A stretch of DNA of 64,000 nt, taken from Thecaphora thlaspeos. Lineage: Eukaryota > Basidiomycota > Ustilaginomycetes > Urocystidales > Glomosporiaceae. Location: assembly GCA_900291925.1 (NCBI GenBank), contig UWYS01000003.1, forward strand, positions 310,001 to 374,000, read 5' to 3'. Position 1 is the first letter of the stretch. The number at the start of each line of letters is the position of its first letter. The position numbers were made by a program, and so were the translations under genes. Under the pieces are notes generated by a model. The model did not search any database and was not told where the DNA came from. It saw nothing but the letters and a program-made list of their open reading frames with translations. This document shows positions 1 through 11,000 of the stretch, one piece after another.

Positions 1-208
1 ACGTATGTCGTCGTTTCATCGTCCAGAAACAACCTCATAAGAAGTCCGCCTACCATTGCTTCAGGGCTTCTAAGGCTGTAATCACACCATGACGAATGTG
101 GGAAACGACGGTGACGATCCTAAACATGCTTTTCTCGGCTCTCGTCCGTAACAGATTGTCCAGACCAAGTCGTCGAAGACCTCAAGACAACATGAGCGTT
201 CCCGACTG

Positions 209-3200
209 CTACTTCCACAGGGAAAAGTACGACGTCCTACTGCCTGCTGATCCTTTTGCTCCCACCTGCTGCTGCTGCTGGCTGGCCTTTAGCGTCGAGG
301 TGGCAGTCAGAGTCCCTGTGTTCCCTCCGAGTTTGCCGTCCATCCACGGCGACGCTCCAGCTGGACTGTTTTGACTGTTCGGAAAGAGGAAATACGATCC
401 TGCCATCCCGCCTCCTCCGCCACCTGAAGACGTATTGCTGAGGTCCCGTTCCATGTAGGTCTCAGCCACGCCGCCGTTCATGAATCCGCTCGAGACCGGT
501 CGCGTCATTCCGGCCGCAGAGTTGAGTAGCATTCCGACTTTACCCAGCCCGCCTGGCCCGCTCAACGCCGCGCTCGGCATGGCGAGTGGCCTCTCCGCCT
601 TGTTCGGTTTACCCAGGTCAGCCTGGAACCGGCTCGCGAGGATGTGCGTCCCACGCTCGCAGTCGTAGTACTCCTCGTCGTAATGCGCCCTTGCGCTCTT
701 AAGCGTCTCGAGGATCGTCTCGTACACGTCAATCTGCGAGTCGAGGAAGCGCTTGCCGATCGCGTACAGGTCCTCAATTCGCTCGTCGTGCACCCGGTCC
801 ATCTCGGCCAGCGTGACGTTGAGCACCGTCTCGCAGCGCGAGGCGATCCTTTCAGACTCTTGCGGCGTCCAAACAGCGGCGGCGGTGGCGACGGCTCCCT
901 CGTCCCCATCATCGCAATCGGCCGAGCTCGGATCGAGCGGATCGGGCTCGCCAGTCGCTTCGCGGTACTTTGCCAGCGTGGCCCGGTGCGTCTCGAGCAG
1001 AGCCTGGTGCGCCGTGTGCGGACGCGAGATATCCTTGAGCCGCTCGTGCTGACGCAGAAGTGCGTCCCTGGCGTGATGCTCAAACTGATCGGCCACGTCC
1101 TGGATCGCCTCGGCCGTATTCTGGATGACGTAGGTGAGGTTGGTGCACTCGTGGCAGCCGTCGCGCCAACACCAGACGCCGTGCTCGTTGGTGGCGCCCG
1201 AGTCCGACCGCTTTCCGAGATTACCCATGGGCGGTCCGTGGAGGTAGTGTCCGTACTCGTCTCTGCTACTGCCGCCGCTGCCACCGTTGGTCGTCGTGGC
1301 CTCGCCGTACTGCTGTACGCCGTCAGCGTCGACCACACCGGCGCCCGTGATGAGACGCAGCAGAGAGTAGGAGAGATCTCTGTAGTAGGCCGATGTCGCG
1401 ACGGCGCCCTCTCGGAGATCCTCCCACGCTCCCAGCACGCCCTGTCGTCCGATGTTGGGGCCTCCGATCTCATTCATCGTCCTCTCCATTGCCCTCTGGT
1501 GCGCATCCAAAGCCTCGCCCTCCAGCGCGGCCTCGGCAGCGTCAAAGTTGAACGATGGATGCCAGGTCCGGGCGAACATGTTGGACTTGAGCTTACCGCC
1601 GCTAGGAGTACCGCCCTCACGCCCTTCGCCTTTGAGCAGCCTTCCCGCCTTACGCTTCCACTCGATTTCGTCCTCGCAGCTGAGGAAGAAGAGGACCGCC
1701 TCCGAGTACCGCAGCACCGGATGCCGGACGATGCGGCTGATCCACAACTCCAGATCGGCCCGCCGTGTCTCGATAAAGTCGGCCGCAAAGCGTCCCGAGT
1801 ACTGCTTCTGGGGCAGAGGCGGAATGACCAGAGCGGGGCAATGCTTTGTCAGCGTCTGGTAGAGCCAGGCAAACTGTGTAAAGCGACGGAGGACGGTCAA
1901 GCTGGGTCCGGGTGGGTCCGGCGCAGCAGTGGGGTCGTATGGCATCCGCACGGCCTCGTCGTCCTCGTCCCAGCTTGTGGACCCTTCGGGATCCATCGCA
2001 TTTCCGTTGAGCTCGCTCCCCGGCGCCGCGAACGTCGAGGTGACGCAGAACACAGTGTACTCGTGCATCCCGCTCATCTTGGTCCGCTTCTCGGGCGAAT
2101 GGACCTGAACCAGGAAGGGCGACGTCTTTGCCTTCCACTTGGGTCCAGCGCGTCCGGCGACAACAAAATGCTGGTCAGCCTCGTCCGGCCTCATGCTGGT
2201 GCTACTGGTGGTGCTGCTCGACGCCTCGCGGCTCCTCAGCACGTCGTCCCCCTCCAGCAGCAACGTGGTCTCCGTGTGATCGGATCGGTTGGAAGCGGAG
2301 TTGAAGCTGGGGGCTGGGCGGGTTGTGGCGCGCGACTTGTCGCTTCCGACGCTTCCGCCGTCGCTTGAGAGGATATACTCCTCGGCCCCGCTGGTGACGA
2401 AGCTGGCGAAGCGATTCAGCGTCTTTCCCCTGAGGATACCAGTCCGCCAAACAAACACAGCAGAGGATGCGGGCGGCTCCGCCTTCGCAGTGCTACTGCT
2501 CTGTGTCGCTTCCGATCGCGCTGGCGTGCTGGTGGTTGGGAGCGTAGAAGGCATTGGCTCTACCGCGTGTACATAGGCCAGTTCGTTGGCACGCGCTGCC
2601 GTTTCGAGGACCCCGAGATCGTGGCTCGAGGTGACGATATTGGGTGTACGCGGCTGATTTTCCTCTTTAGGCGCGACCGCGGTCAGCCCATCTGATAACG
2701 ATGACGACGAAGAGATGCCGTGGCCGGCAGCTAGGTTCGACAGAGCCTCCAACGCTTGTGCGCCGGTTGCGGCGGACGGAGTCGTGCTCTGCCTCCACGT
2801 GCCACCGCTGGCCTTGATAGAGCTGAGGCTAGCGAGCGGGCTGGTCGCGGCACTGATGCTTCCGATTCGCGACATGGCCCTGCCGCCAGATGGCGAAGCA
2901 CCCACCGCTGTGGCTGTGGGCTCTGAATCGACCAACAATTGTCTCAGCGAGGGGCTATCCAGTCCGAGGAGGCCAGCTGCCCCGCTGTCGTCGCCCTCTT
3001 CGTCGGCGAATAAGGAAGGCGTCGGCGGTGGCTCAATGCCTTGCGCCGCCGGAGGCGACATGGTGAAATCCTGAATGTAGCAGTACCAGCCCCTCGGTAT
3101 AAGGCCCCGCCGAGGGAGGCCGTCCTCATCCCACACGATGCCGAGGCTCCAGCCCCCGGCCAGCTCCTCGTTGACAATCTCAAAGCTCTGTCCTGCGCGA

Positions 3201-4894
3201 AGCGATAGCTCGTTGAACGATGCCTCGCCAAGGAAATCGTAGAGCGCCCTTGCCTCGCGACCGATACCGGGCTGCGATACTCGTGGCACCGGCATGCCGG
3301 CTGATGTTTCATCCGAAGACTGCGGCTCGTCGTGCTGTTCCTCAGCGACGAGCTGTGTTGGCGTCGATGTCTCCTCCTCTTCCTCCGCCACAGAGGCGAA
3401 GGCCGGCGCCGATGCCTCCTCTACCTGTGATTCCAAGCTCAGGACGATTGAATCGGGACGCTGCGGGGGTGAGCCGGCCCGGATCGCGACCGGTGCAATC
3501 GCTTGGTCTGCGAAAGACGAGGACTTGCGAGACCCGATCTCTGGGGAGCCCCTGCTTTCGTCCATGAGCTGCCTCGGCGATCCGGTAGACGGAGGCGGCG
3601 TCCCTCTGGACGGGTACTGTGCCCGGTTGACCCAATCGAAGTCAAACGAGCTTCCGTCGTGCGCCCGCATGTGGGCGCTCGTCTTGACGTTTTGATGGTC
3701 GATGAGCATCGACGGTTCGCGCGACCGCTCGTTACAACCCGCACCGGTCTGGGCGTACTCGCTGCCCGCAACCGACTTGGAGTCCGGCGACGGCGTACCG
3801 ACGAGTGGCGAAGGGCTTTGGATACCGCCAGAGTTGGCTGAAAAGACGCTGCTGAGCCGGCTCCGCCTGCGCGAGCTCGGCGTACGGACGGTCGAGGGCA
3901 TACGACGGGTCGAACCGAGATGAGGCGAGATATTTCTCGGCTTTATCGTTGCGGAGCTGTCGTCTCGATCGTGGATGGTCGGGCTCGAGATGGTGGAAGG
4001 CGGTTGAGACGCCGTGGGCAGAGCATCGACGACCGGGGTTTTATGACTTCCAACGGGCGAGAGCCTGAAGGTGCTCTGCGCATCCTGGTCGTCCGCAGTG
4101 AGGGAGAGCTTCTTGAGTTCTCGCTCGAACTGGTTCTGCTTCGCCGTCTCGTACATCACGCTGGCCTCGGAAGCTTGGCTGGAGTGCGAAGGCTCTCCAA
4201 AGGTCGGCGAGGTCGGCGAGAAGGACCACACGCCCTTGTCGCCGGTGATCTGCGCCTGTAACATGCGAGTCTTTTCGGACACCTTCTTGGTGCGGAAGAC
4301 GGCGGTGCCCGTACGCTGCGGGACGATTTTGGAGGCTTCGGCGGCGGCGGGAAATTCGAACATGTTCCGGAGGTTACCCACCTTCGACGGTCCTTTGCCG
4401 TCGATCTGGATGGGCTCCTTGCGCACCAACTTTGTAGTGCCGTCTCCAGCATCGTCCTCGGCGGCAGGGTTGAAGACGCGGTTGACTGATGGGGCAGTGT
4501 AGGTGCGCTTCCGCATTGACAGTCGAGTAATGGCATCGGTAACGCCCGAGCCGCCGTCCTCTGCATCTGTGGCGGGCTCGTCGTCAGAGTTCTCGAATGC
4601 ATCGACGAAGTGATCTATGCTGCCGTAGCCGTATCCGGCAAAAGCCTGGCTAATGGTGCCGCTCCTGCTATCTGATGTAAAAGATCCGCCCGTCTTTTGG
4701 GCCTGAATGTATTCGCGGAGGGCGATCAAGTTGACGGTACCGGTGAAGGCGCAAGAGAGGTGCGAGGGTTTGGGCGGCGGAGGCGGTCTGGACATGGTGC
4801 CACTGCGGGACGATGCTACCGAGGACGCCGAAAGCGTGGGAGAGGGCGTCCGGTCGGCACCCTCGTCTTTCGTACGTTGCGCTGTGGTCGTCAT
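209..4894 (-). CDS. Large SH3-PX-BAR sorting nexin (SNX9-like)
   Basis: Single-exon protein of about 1561 residues. After a roughly 540-residue Ser/Pro-rich, probably disordered N-terminal half comes an SH3 domain (about 545-606, beginning ALYDFLGEASFNELSLRAG). A PX phosphoinositide-binding domain follows (about 940-1080, with RRFTQFAWLYQTL and the PPLPQK loop). A long helical C-terminal region (about 1085-1490) looks like a BAR domain and holds repeated Glu/Arg/His heptads. SH3-PX-BAR order is that of SNX9/18/33 endocytic sorting nexins, which bend membranes and bind dynamin and WASP; the fungal protein is about 2.5 times longer because of the disordered part. The start is the first in-frame ATG (4892-4894 on the plus strand). 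An open in-frame stretch reaches upstream to a stop at 5111-5113 but has no ATG. The domain calls are seen; the endocytic or endosomal role is inferred. Confidence 0.85.
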   Translation of the reverse strand: MTTTAQRTKDEGADRTPSPTLSASSVASSRSGTMSRPPPPPKPSHLSCAFTGTVNLIALREYIQAQKTGGSFTSDSRSGTISQAFAGYGYGSIDHFVDAFENSDDEPATDAEDGGSGVTDAITRLSMRKRTYTAPSVNRVFNPAAEDDAGDGTTKLVRKEPIQIDGKGPSKVGNLRNMFEFPAAAEASKIVPQRTGTAVFRTKKVSEKTRMLQAQITGDKGVWSFSPTSPTFGEPSHSSQASEASVMYETAKQNQFERELKKLSLTADDQDAQSTFRLSPVGSHKTPVVDALPTASQPPSTISSPTIHDRDDSSATIKPRNISPHLGSTRRMPSTVRTPSSRRRSRLSSVFSANSGGIQSPSPLVGTPSPDSKSVAGSEYAQTGAGCNERSREPSMLIDHQNVKTSAHMRAHDGSSFDFDWVNRAQYPSRGTPPPSTGSPRQLMDESRGSPEIGSRKSSSFADQAIAPVAIRAGSPPQRPDSIVLSLESQVEEASAPAFASVAEEEEETSTPTQLVAEEQHDEPQSSDETSAGMPVPRVSQPGIGREARALYDFLGEASFNELSLRAGQSFEIVNEELAGGWSLGIVWDEDGLPRRGLIPRGWYCYIQDFTMSPPAAQGIEPPPTPSLFADEEGDDSGAAGLLGLDSPSLRQLLVDSEPTATAVGASPSGGRAMSRIGSISAATSPLASLSSIKASGGTWRQSTTPSAATGAQALEALSNLAAGHGISSSSSLSDGLTAVAPKEENQPRTPNIVTSSHDLGVLETAARANELAYVHAVEPMPSTLPTTSTPARSEATQSSSTAKAEPPASSAVFVWRTGILRGKTLNRFASFVTSGAEEYILSSDGGSVGSDKSRATTRPAPSFNSASNRSDHTETTLLLEGDDVLRSREASSSTTSSTSMRPDEADQHFVVAGRAGPKWKAKTSPFLVQVHSPEKRTKMSGMHEYTVFCVTSTFAAPGSELNGNAMDPEGSTSWDEDDEAVRMPYDPTAAPDPPGPSLTVLRRFTQFAWLYQTLTKHCPALVIPPLPQKQYSGRFAADFIETRRADLELWISRIVRHPVLRYSEAVLFFLSCEDEIEWKRKAGRLLKGEGREGGTPSGGKLKSNMFARTWHPSFNFDAAEAALEGEALDAHQRAMERTMNEIGGPNIGRQGVLGAWEDLREGAVATSAYYRDLSYSLLRLITGAGVVDADGVQQYGEATTTNGGSGGSSRDEYGHYLHGPPMGNLGKRSDSGATNEHGVWCWRDGCHECTNLTYVIQNTAEAIQDVADQFEHHARDALLRQHERLKDISRPHTAHQALLETHRATLAKYREATGEPDPLDPSSADCDDGDEGAVATAAAVWTPQESERIASRCETVLNVTLAEMDRVHDERIEDLYAIGKRFLDSQIDVYETILETLKSARAHYDEEYYDCERGTHILASRFQADLGKPNKAERPLAMPSAALSGPGGLGKVGMLLNSAAGMTRPVSSGFMNGGVAETYMERDLSNTSSGGGGGGMAGSYFLFPNSQNSPAGASPWMDGKLGGNTGTLTATSTLKASQQQQQVGAKGSAGSRTSYFSLWK

Positions 4895-6192
4895 CCTGGA
4901 AGAGCGCGAGCTCAGATGGCGTCTCTGCGAATGATGGAGAAGGCGCGACAAGGTCTGCGGCGCTCTCAGGGACGAACCGGAATTGAGCCGTACAGCCTGC
5001 TTGCCAAACTGTCGAAATGCTCGAAAAGATTGCGAGGCCTTGTTCAAAGCGGCGTGGAGGCGGTTGTCATGGTCCTGCTTGTCGAAGCGTGGGAATCGAG
5101 TGGTGATGTATCAGGCAAGCGTGTTGAGTAGTGGTGCGTGCGAGAATGCGATGGTGTGGGCTGATTGTCGGCGGTCAAAGAGGTGTAGGAGAGCACCAAA
5201 GGCACCGCCTGTGTAAGTCGACGAGAGCGAATGGCGGGGTGCGAGGAGACGAGAGAAGGAAAGGAATAATGCCGCGGTGGTCAGAGGGAGGACGTCTCTG
5301 TGCGAAGAAGAAAACTATCCGTGATGGCGGATGAGTTGCTTCGAAGCCGTTGACGATGTCGATGTCGATGCCGAGGCGGCGAGGGGGAGGTGATAGAAGG
5401 GCGTGTGGTGGTGATCCAGAGCGGGGTCGGTCGACGAGGTCGAGGAGAAGGGGAAGGGGCCGCGCGACGTGGGGGCCCGAGCGTGTGTGCGTGTGTTGAA
5501 CTCAGACTCCCTCGCCTGGCCTCTCTGACCCTGCATGGGAAGACGCGGGGGGGGGGGCGCCCCTGTCTCTCTCTCTCTCCTCTCCGAAGCGTGGGCTGAT
5601 TACGCGCCCTTGGCGACGGGTGCGGGTCTCCGCGATCCTCGCCCCGAGAGCTAGAGTCACCACGGCCACGCCATGCAACGCTCACCAAACAAATGTGGCT
5701 CCCTTTCGAATAAGAATCATAGCCCGGCCACGCCCCGCTTCACGCCACCACATCCCGGCAGGGCCTCCGCGACGGTCAGCAGAGGTCAAATGGGGCGGAT
5801 CGCGATGCGTTCCAAGGTCGAGTCGAGGCGGGGACGGACCGACGTCCGCGACAAGCTCGAGACAGAGTTGATAGGTGACTCGACCAGACCACAGAGGAGC
5901 GGGCATCATGTCTGAGAAAGGACATCTACGTCTTGTATTAGACACTGACTTGCGACTCGGACTTACAGGTTCTGCGCCATTACTGTTCTGGCATGCTTTG
6001 GGAGAAGGGGCATGAGGGGCAAAATGCAAACGGTGGAGAACAAAGCGAGGCAGGATGGACCGTTACGACAAATGAACAGCTACAACGACGAGAAGGTGAC
6101 GGACAAGGCGAGTGGGTATAGTGCGGCTGGGGTGTCACAGCATCTCAGGAGAGAGCTATGCGGGCGAGAGCGGATAAAGAATAGGGTGAGCG
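4895..6192. other. Intergenic region, 5' side of the sorting nexin gene
   Basis: No convincing coding region on either strand. The part next to the sorting nexin gene is its presumed promoter and leader; it includes a run of ten G at about 5549-5558 followed by a CT-rich tract. Small open frames here are GC-rich shadows with no recognisable domain. Confidence 0.5.
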
Positions 6193-7962
6193 TCACGCGG
6201 AATAGGTGGCGTGCAACATCGACGATGATGACGACGACGAAGGCGCAACGGCCGCAGCAGAGCCAAAGTGGTAGAAGGCCGTGTCCGAGCTCGAGGGGAG
6301 CGACGAGCAGCCGCCCGGCGCCCCCTCCCTCGCTTCCATCTGGCACATCATCGTATAGGCCGGCGGCGGAGGAGGAGGTGGAGGGAATGACTCGACTCTC
6401 GGCGACTCGCTGGATCCGGCAAAGAAGGGCGAGGCAGAGATCGAACGAACAGACGGCGTGCCGACATCCGCATCCGCATCCGACGGGACCGAGACGTCGC
6501 TCAGCGAGCCCCACTGCGACGGCGTAGTCAAGTTGCTGAGAGACATGCCCAGCAGCCCCGTCTGCGGCTCAAACGATGACGCAGAGGGATATGAGTGCTG
6601 GGCGTTGTGATGGTAGAGCGACGGCGCAGCGGGAGGCCGGGAACCGCCGTCCCAGAACTCTGCCGTCCAACCGAGCGATGAAGGTGCGATGTGGTCGAAG
6701 CCGCCGCCATTGTTGGTCCCGAGCAGGCCGACAGGCTGCATCGGCACGCAGCACGGCGACAGCGAGTCTTCGAAGCCGTTTCCGCCTCCGCCAAACTGAG
6801 GGACAGAGGCTGCCCTCTGGCAGTTGTCGTAGTCTCGCGCGAAGCAGCGAGCCTCGCCGCCCGGCGGTCCAACAAGAGACCAGCTCGAGATCGAGGAGAA
6901 GGGCGGCTCCTGGAAAGGGTGGAGGGCCGAGCCGCTCGAGCCTGGGCCTGGCATGATTCGCGGGTAGTTGCTGTCGAGCTGTGAAGGCTGGAAAGTCTGG
7001 AAGAGGACGTGGGGCAGAGCCATAGTCTGGCCATACTCTGCCGGACTGGGATGAAGCCCGCTGCTGAGAGACGATGCACCCGGCGAAGCCGATGTGTGAC
7101 CGTGCTGGTAGGAACAGTCCCTGTTCGGGTGGCAGGCGCACCGCGAACACGGAAGCTCGCCGTTGCACCGCAGCTTGGCCTTCTTGCACGGCATACAGGC
7201 TCGGTCGGCCCGAGACAGCGCCGCCGTCTGCCGCTGGCTGTTGCTGGCGGCGGTGGTCTTGGGGGCCGGCTTGCGCCGCGTCGGGGCGCTGCCGGTGGAG
7301 CGCAAGTGGGTCTGGGTGTGGCGGTGCATCACATCCTGCCTTCGGAAGCCCTTCCGGCAGATTGGGCACTCGTACTTGAGGTCGTCGCTGTGCGTGGCTT
7401 TGTGTCCTGCGGTGCGGGGGCAAAGAATCACGGTGAAGTGTCCAGGAGAGAGGGAGGGAGAATCGAGGTAAGCGACATGAGTCAACAAATTTAATGGGTT
7501 CCTCTTGTCTGCCACTGCTGCTACTCACTCGACATATGCTCGTGCCTAGATCGCGTCGACAGGCGTTGGGATGGAGGAAGAGGGTGGAGAAGGGAGGGGA
7601 AGGGAAGACAATGACTACGGGTCAGCCTCAAAGCGTCACAGGCGATGCTCTGCTTCCCCGTCAGACGACTCGACTCACCTCTTGAACTGCTTGCCGCAGA
7701 AGCACACAAATGGTGGCTGAGGCCGGGAACTTGTCCTTCCTCTACCCTTTGGGCGTGTCTCCCGGCGCGGTGTTTCGGCGCGCTCCTTGGGCGTCGGAGG
7801 CGGGGACGAGAGTTCCGAGTCGTAAGAAAGCGGGGAGGCGTCCACCAACGACGTCGTCCAAGGCTCGGCGTTGGAAGAGAGGGGAGCGAGACGGCCCTGT
7901 CCCATGCCCTCTGCCGAGCTTTCAGTTTTTTCGAAAGGGAGTCGTTGGCTGGGAACGGACAT
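6193..7962 (-). CDS. C2H2 plus Zn2Cys6 transcription factor with a 17-nt microexon
   Basis: Three exons: 7962-7679, 7545-7529 and 7406-6193, giving 504 residues. Both introns have GTGAGT donors and AG acceptors, and the phases join exactly. The DNA-binding region holds two C2H2 fingers (finger 1: C87, C89, H102, H106; finger 2: C114, C117, H130, H134). A binuclear Zn2Cys6 cluster follows (C171, C174, C181, C187, C190, C198). Finger 1 is assembled across all three exons, with the microexon supplying most of its helix, and it has the uncommon C-X1-C spacing. The C-terminal 300 residues are Ser/Pro/Gly-rich and carry no known domain, as expected of an activation region. Start is the ATG at 7962. 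It probably acts as a nuclear DNA-binding regulator; its targets are unknown. Confidence 0.88.
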
Positions 7963-8063
7963 GGTATTGGTAGTGAGACGAAGCTTGTGTGGAATTCAGG
8001 TGGCTTGAAGGCAGGTAAAGGGATGGCAAGGTCTCTCTAGGTCTGTCGGCTCTGCTCTCGTCG

Positions 8064-8071
8064 TATATATA
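8064..8071 (-). promoter_or_regulatory. Candidate TATA box of the C2H2/Zn2Cys6 regulator gene
   Basis: TATATATA lies about 100 bp upstream of the ATG at 7962. It is palindromic, so orientation is assigned only from its position. No transcript start can be shown from sequence. Confidence 0.35.
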
Positions 8072-11000
8072 AGATTGTCTATGCCGCGGCGAGGCCAGTA
8101 CGGTGCGAAAGGTTGTCGTCGTTCTGCAAGACGGCCGGCCGTCAAAGGTAGCGCAGGGAGGGGTGTGTGTTTGCTGTAGGGCCAAAAGCCGGGAAGAATT
8201 CGGAGATATGGGAGGTGTCGGAGTGTGCTTCCGAGTGGGTGAGGTGGGCGATGACGAGGTTCGGTGAGGGAGACCCGGCGTGGTTAAGTAGTCGGCGGGC
8301 GATTGAGGTGGGTAAGCCGAGAGCAGCAGCAAAGAGGCAGCACTGGAGCAGCAGACTAGGTTAGATTAGACGCTGTGTGTGCGAGCGAGGGCGGAGGAAG
8401 CCTAAGAAGAGAGAGATCGAGAGACCGGCAAGGTCTCCCAGGGTAGGAGAAAGAGGTCCCGCCAGGGCGCAATACTGCTCGGTCCTCGAGCTCAGCCTCC
8501 AACGCAACACGCACGACTGGACGGCTCGCCGTTCCGCTCCTGCGACTGCTGCTTGCCCGGCCCCATACCGACTAGGCCTCTGACAGCAGCTACTCGCAGA
8601 AACGGGCCGGTTACCTTCCCTAGGCGACGCCGTAGAAGTGGCGCTCTATCTGGGCGAAGGCTTTTCGCACAACCGCCGCCATGTCCGTTATCCAGCGCTG
8701 GCCCCCGACTGGAAACTGGGTGGTAGGTAGCGTAGGTCCACAGGCAGTGTGCAGTTGGGGCTCGGGACTGAGTGATTCAGCCCAGCGCCAGCGAACGCGG
8801 ACAATGGCCGCCGCTACGACTGCACACCCGGCCCCTCGCCAACAGAGCAGCGCCGACGTCTTGAAGGCGCAACGAAAAACCCAGGCTTTCGCCGAGCAAC
8901 AAAAGAAAAGGAGAATAAGGAGGATGAGGCGAAAGCCGCCGCTGCACGCTCGCCGCACACAGGCTGGCCCTTTACACGGCTCGCAGGTCCTTGCTGCTCT
9001 CAGGAAAAGTGGATGGCCTTCGTGGACGTCCGTACGACAATCAACATGAGGACACGATCTAATACCTCGATCAATATCGGTCGCCTCGGGCTTGGCCCCC
9101 TTGGCTACTCAACTGCCCAGCCTTGTTTCCTTGGCGGTGGCAGTGTAACCGCCTCGATGCATAGCATTCTCAGGTTGGTAGCCAGCAAGGGAGGCAGAGG
9201 CGGGAGGAGCAAGTAGGGAGGGTGCACCACGGCGTGGACTGTAATCAGTCGCACGATAACACGGGGACCCGCGACCACCCAGGCCTCTCCGCAAGCCTCG
9301 CGTCGTCAGTGTACTGTATGTACATAGCCCTGCGCAGAGCTGCGAGCAAACAAGCATTGGAGCAGCGCAGTACATGATCTCACACGTGCCCGCCCAGGAG
9401 CTTTTTTTTCTTTTTTCTTTTTTCTTTTGTTGCACTTGAGTGATGCATGTCTCGATACTATTACCAGGCTAGGATGGTTTGGGATCCTAGACCTTTGACC
9501 CTTCGCCCACTGCCCCTTCTTCCCCGGAACATCCCGCTGGACACTGCACTTGGAAGCGCCAAGCGGCGCCTTTCCAGTGAGAGCAGCAGTTTCCAAACGT
9601 AGACAACGGCAGCTCTGTGTGCGATCAAAGCACAGGGGGTCCGGCCAACCTAGCCTCGGTGGTACGCCCCGAGCGCCCCTGTTCCTTATTGGAAAACGGA
9701 TCGAGGGTAGATTTCCGGTCTAGATGCACGGCCCAATAGGACGCTCATTGTGCCAACGCTTGTTGCCGTGGCCGAAAGGGAAGCCGTCGCGATATCCTCA
9801 AGATTTGTGTTGAGCACGGTTGTCACAGGGAGGGAGAAGGATAGCAGGCAGCAGCAAGAGCTGGGCCCTTTTCGTCCCTTGGCGGCCGTTGACAAAGGCA
9901 TTTTCTCCATGACGACCTCAGGCGACCAACTCCCGCGATGCCGTGGATATGAGCTTCTCCGGCATTGTCTGGCTTTTCCCCTGCAATGTACGCTGAGGAA
10001 CGTTCCGCTTTCCTTTCCTCTTTCAACCGACAAGGGCAGTCAGAGAAGGTCTCAAGTCCAAGCTTGCGAGCTGCGGTACAGCTGGAAACGAGGTGCGCGA
10101 TGCCGGAAGTAACGGGACAAAAGGTCTGCCGTTTCCCAGATCCTCGAGCTTGCAGCATGGAGAGCGAAGGGTTGACGCCGGGGCCTGCCGCCCTTGAGCG
10201 ATGGTACTGGAATCTTAAAACCTTAGAATGCTCAAGGAAGCTGTGAGTCCCGTGAGCATGCAGCAAGATGTGGGATTTGTCTCTGAGAGGCCAAGAGAAA
10301 AGCGCACCGGTGTTTTGTATTCACGCCTGACAAACCACCCTCTCTATGAGGCTTTACAAGGACCCCAGATGCATGTCGGTCTTCCCACGAAGCTATGACT
10401 GGCAACAGCCGCACAAGTTTGTGACAACCAAAAGTACTGTGAGAGACGAAGATATTGCAGCGAGGTCTGGACATCGTCCGCTGCCATCGAGATGCAGGGA
10501 CGAAAGGTCTGGCTCCGCGAGTCGTCGCCGATTTGCTCTGCGCTGCTTTACAGCAGACAAGGAAGGATCGAAGCTCCTCCTCATGGCATGCTCGGCTGAA
10601 ACGAACCGATTTATGGCTCCTGTTCCATCGCTTGTTGCGCACAACATTTCCTTCATGCGCAACTTAGCTGCAGCCTTTTATGTACTGAACCGCGAGAGAG
10701 GGGAGCCGCTGTTTTCGGCTGGCGAAGCTCCGGCTAAGGGGAGCCGTCGGTCTGGACGATGATCCCGACATGTCTATCCAGACAGCCGCCATGGTTGGCG
10801 GATGGCCCAAATCGGACGCTACGATTTTGGCCAAGTTCATCATAATCGCCCCTTGTTTAGCAGCCAATCGAGCCTGCTGCGGCCGATGTGTGATGGGCCT
10901 CGTCGCCACTCGCTTGGAATACGGAGAATACAGTAGGGTCAAGGCGTTGTCATTGAGCAGATCATCATTGCACACTACTTGAAGATCTGGACTTAGTTCC

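Noticed and set aside
644..2368. Long plus-strand frame of 574 codons opposite the sorting nexin
   Set aside because: It is the antisense shadow of the PX/BAR coding sequence, caused by high GC at third positions.
8620..9049. Overlapping frames of 112 and 122 codons on opposite strands
   Set aside because: Neither has a domain or clear coding bias, and both arise in the same GC-rich stretch.
10232..10762. Pair of about 137-codon frames on both strands
   Set aside because: Mirror-image frames without recognisable motifs; no support for either being a gene.
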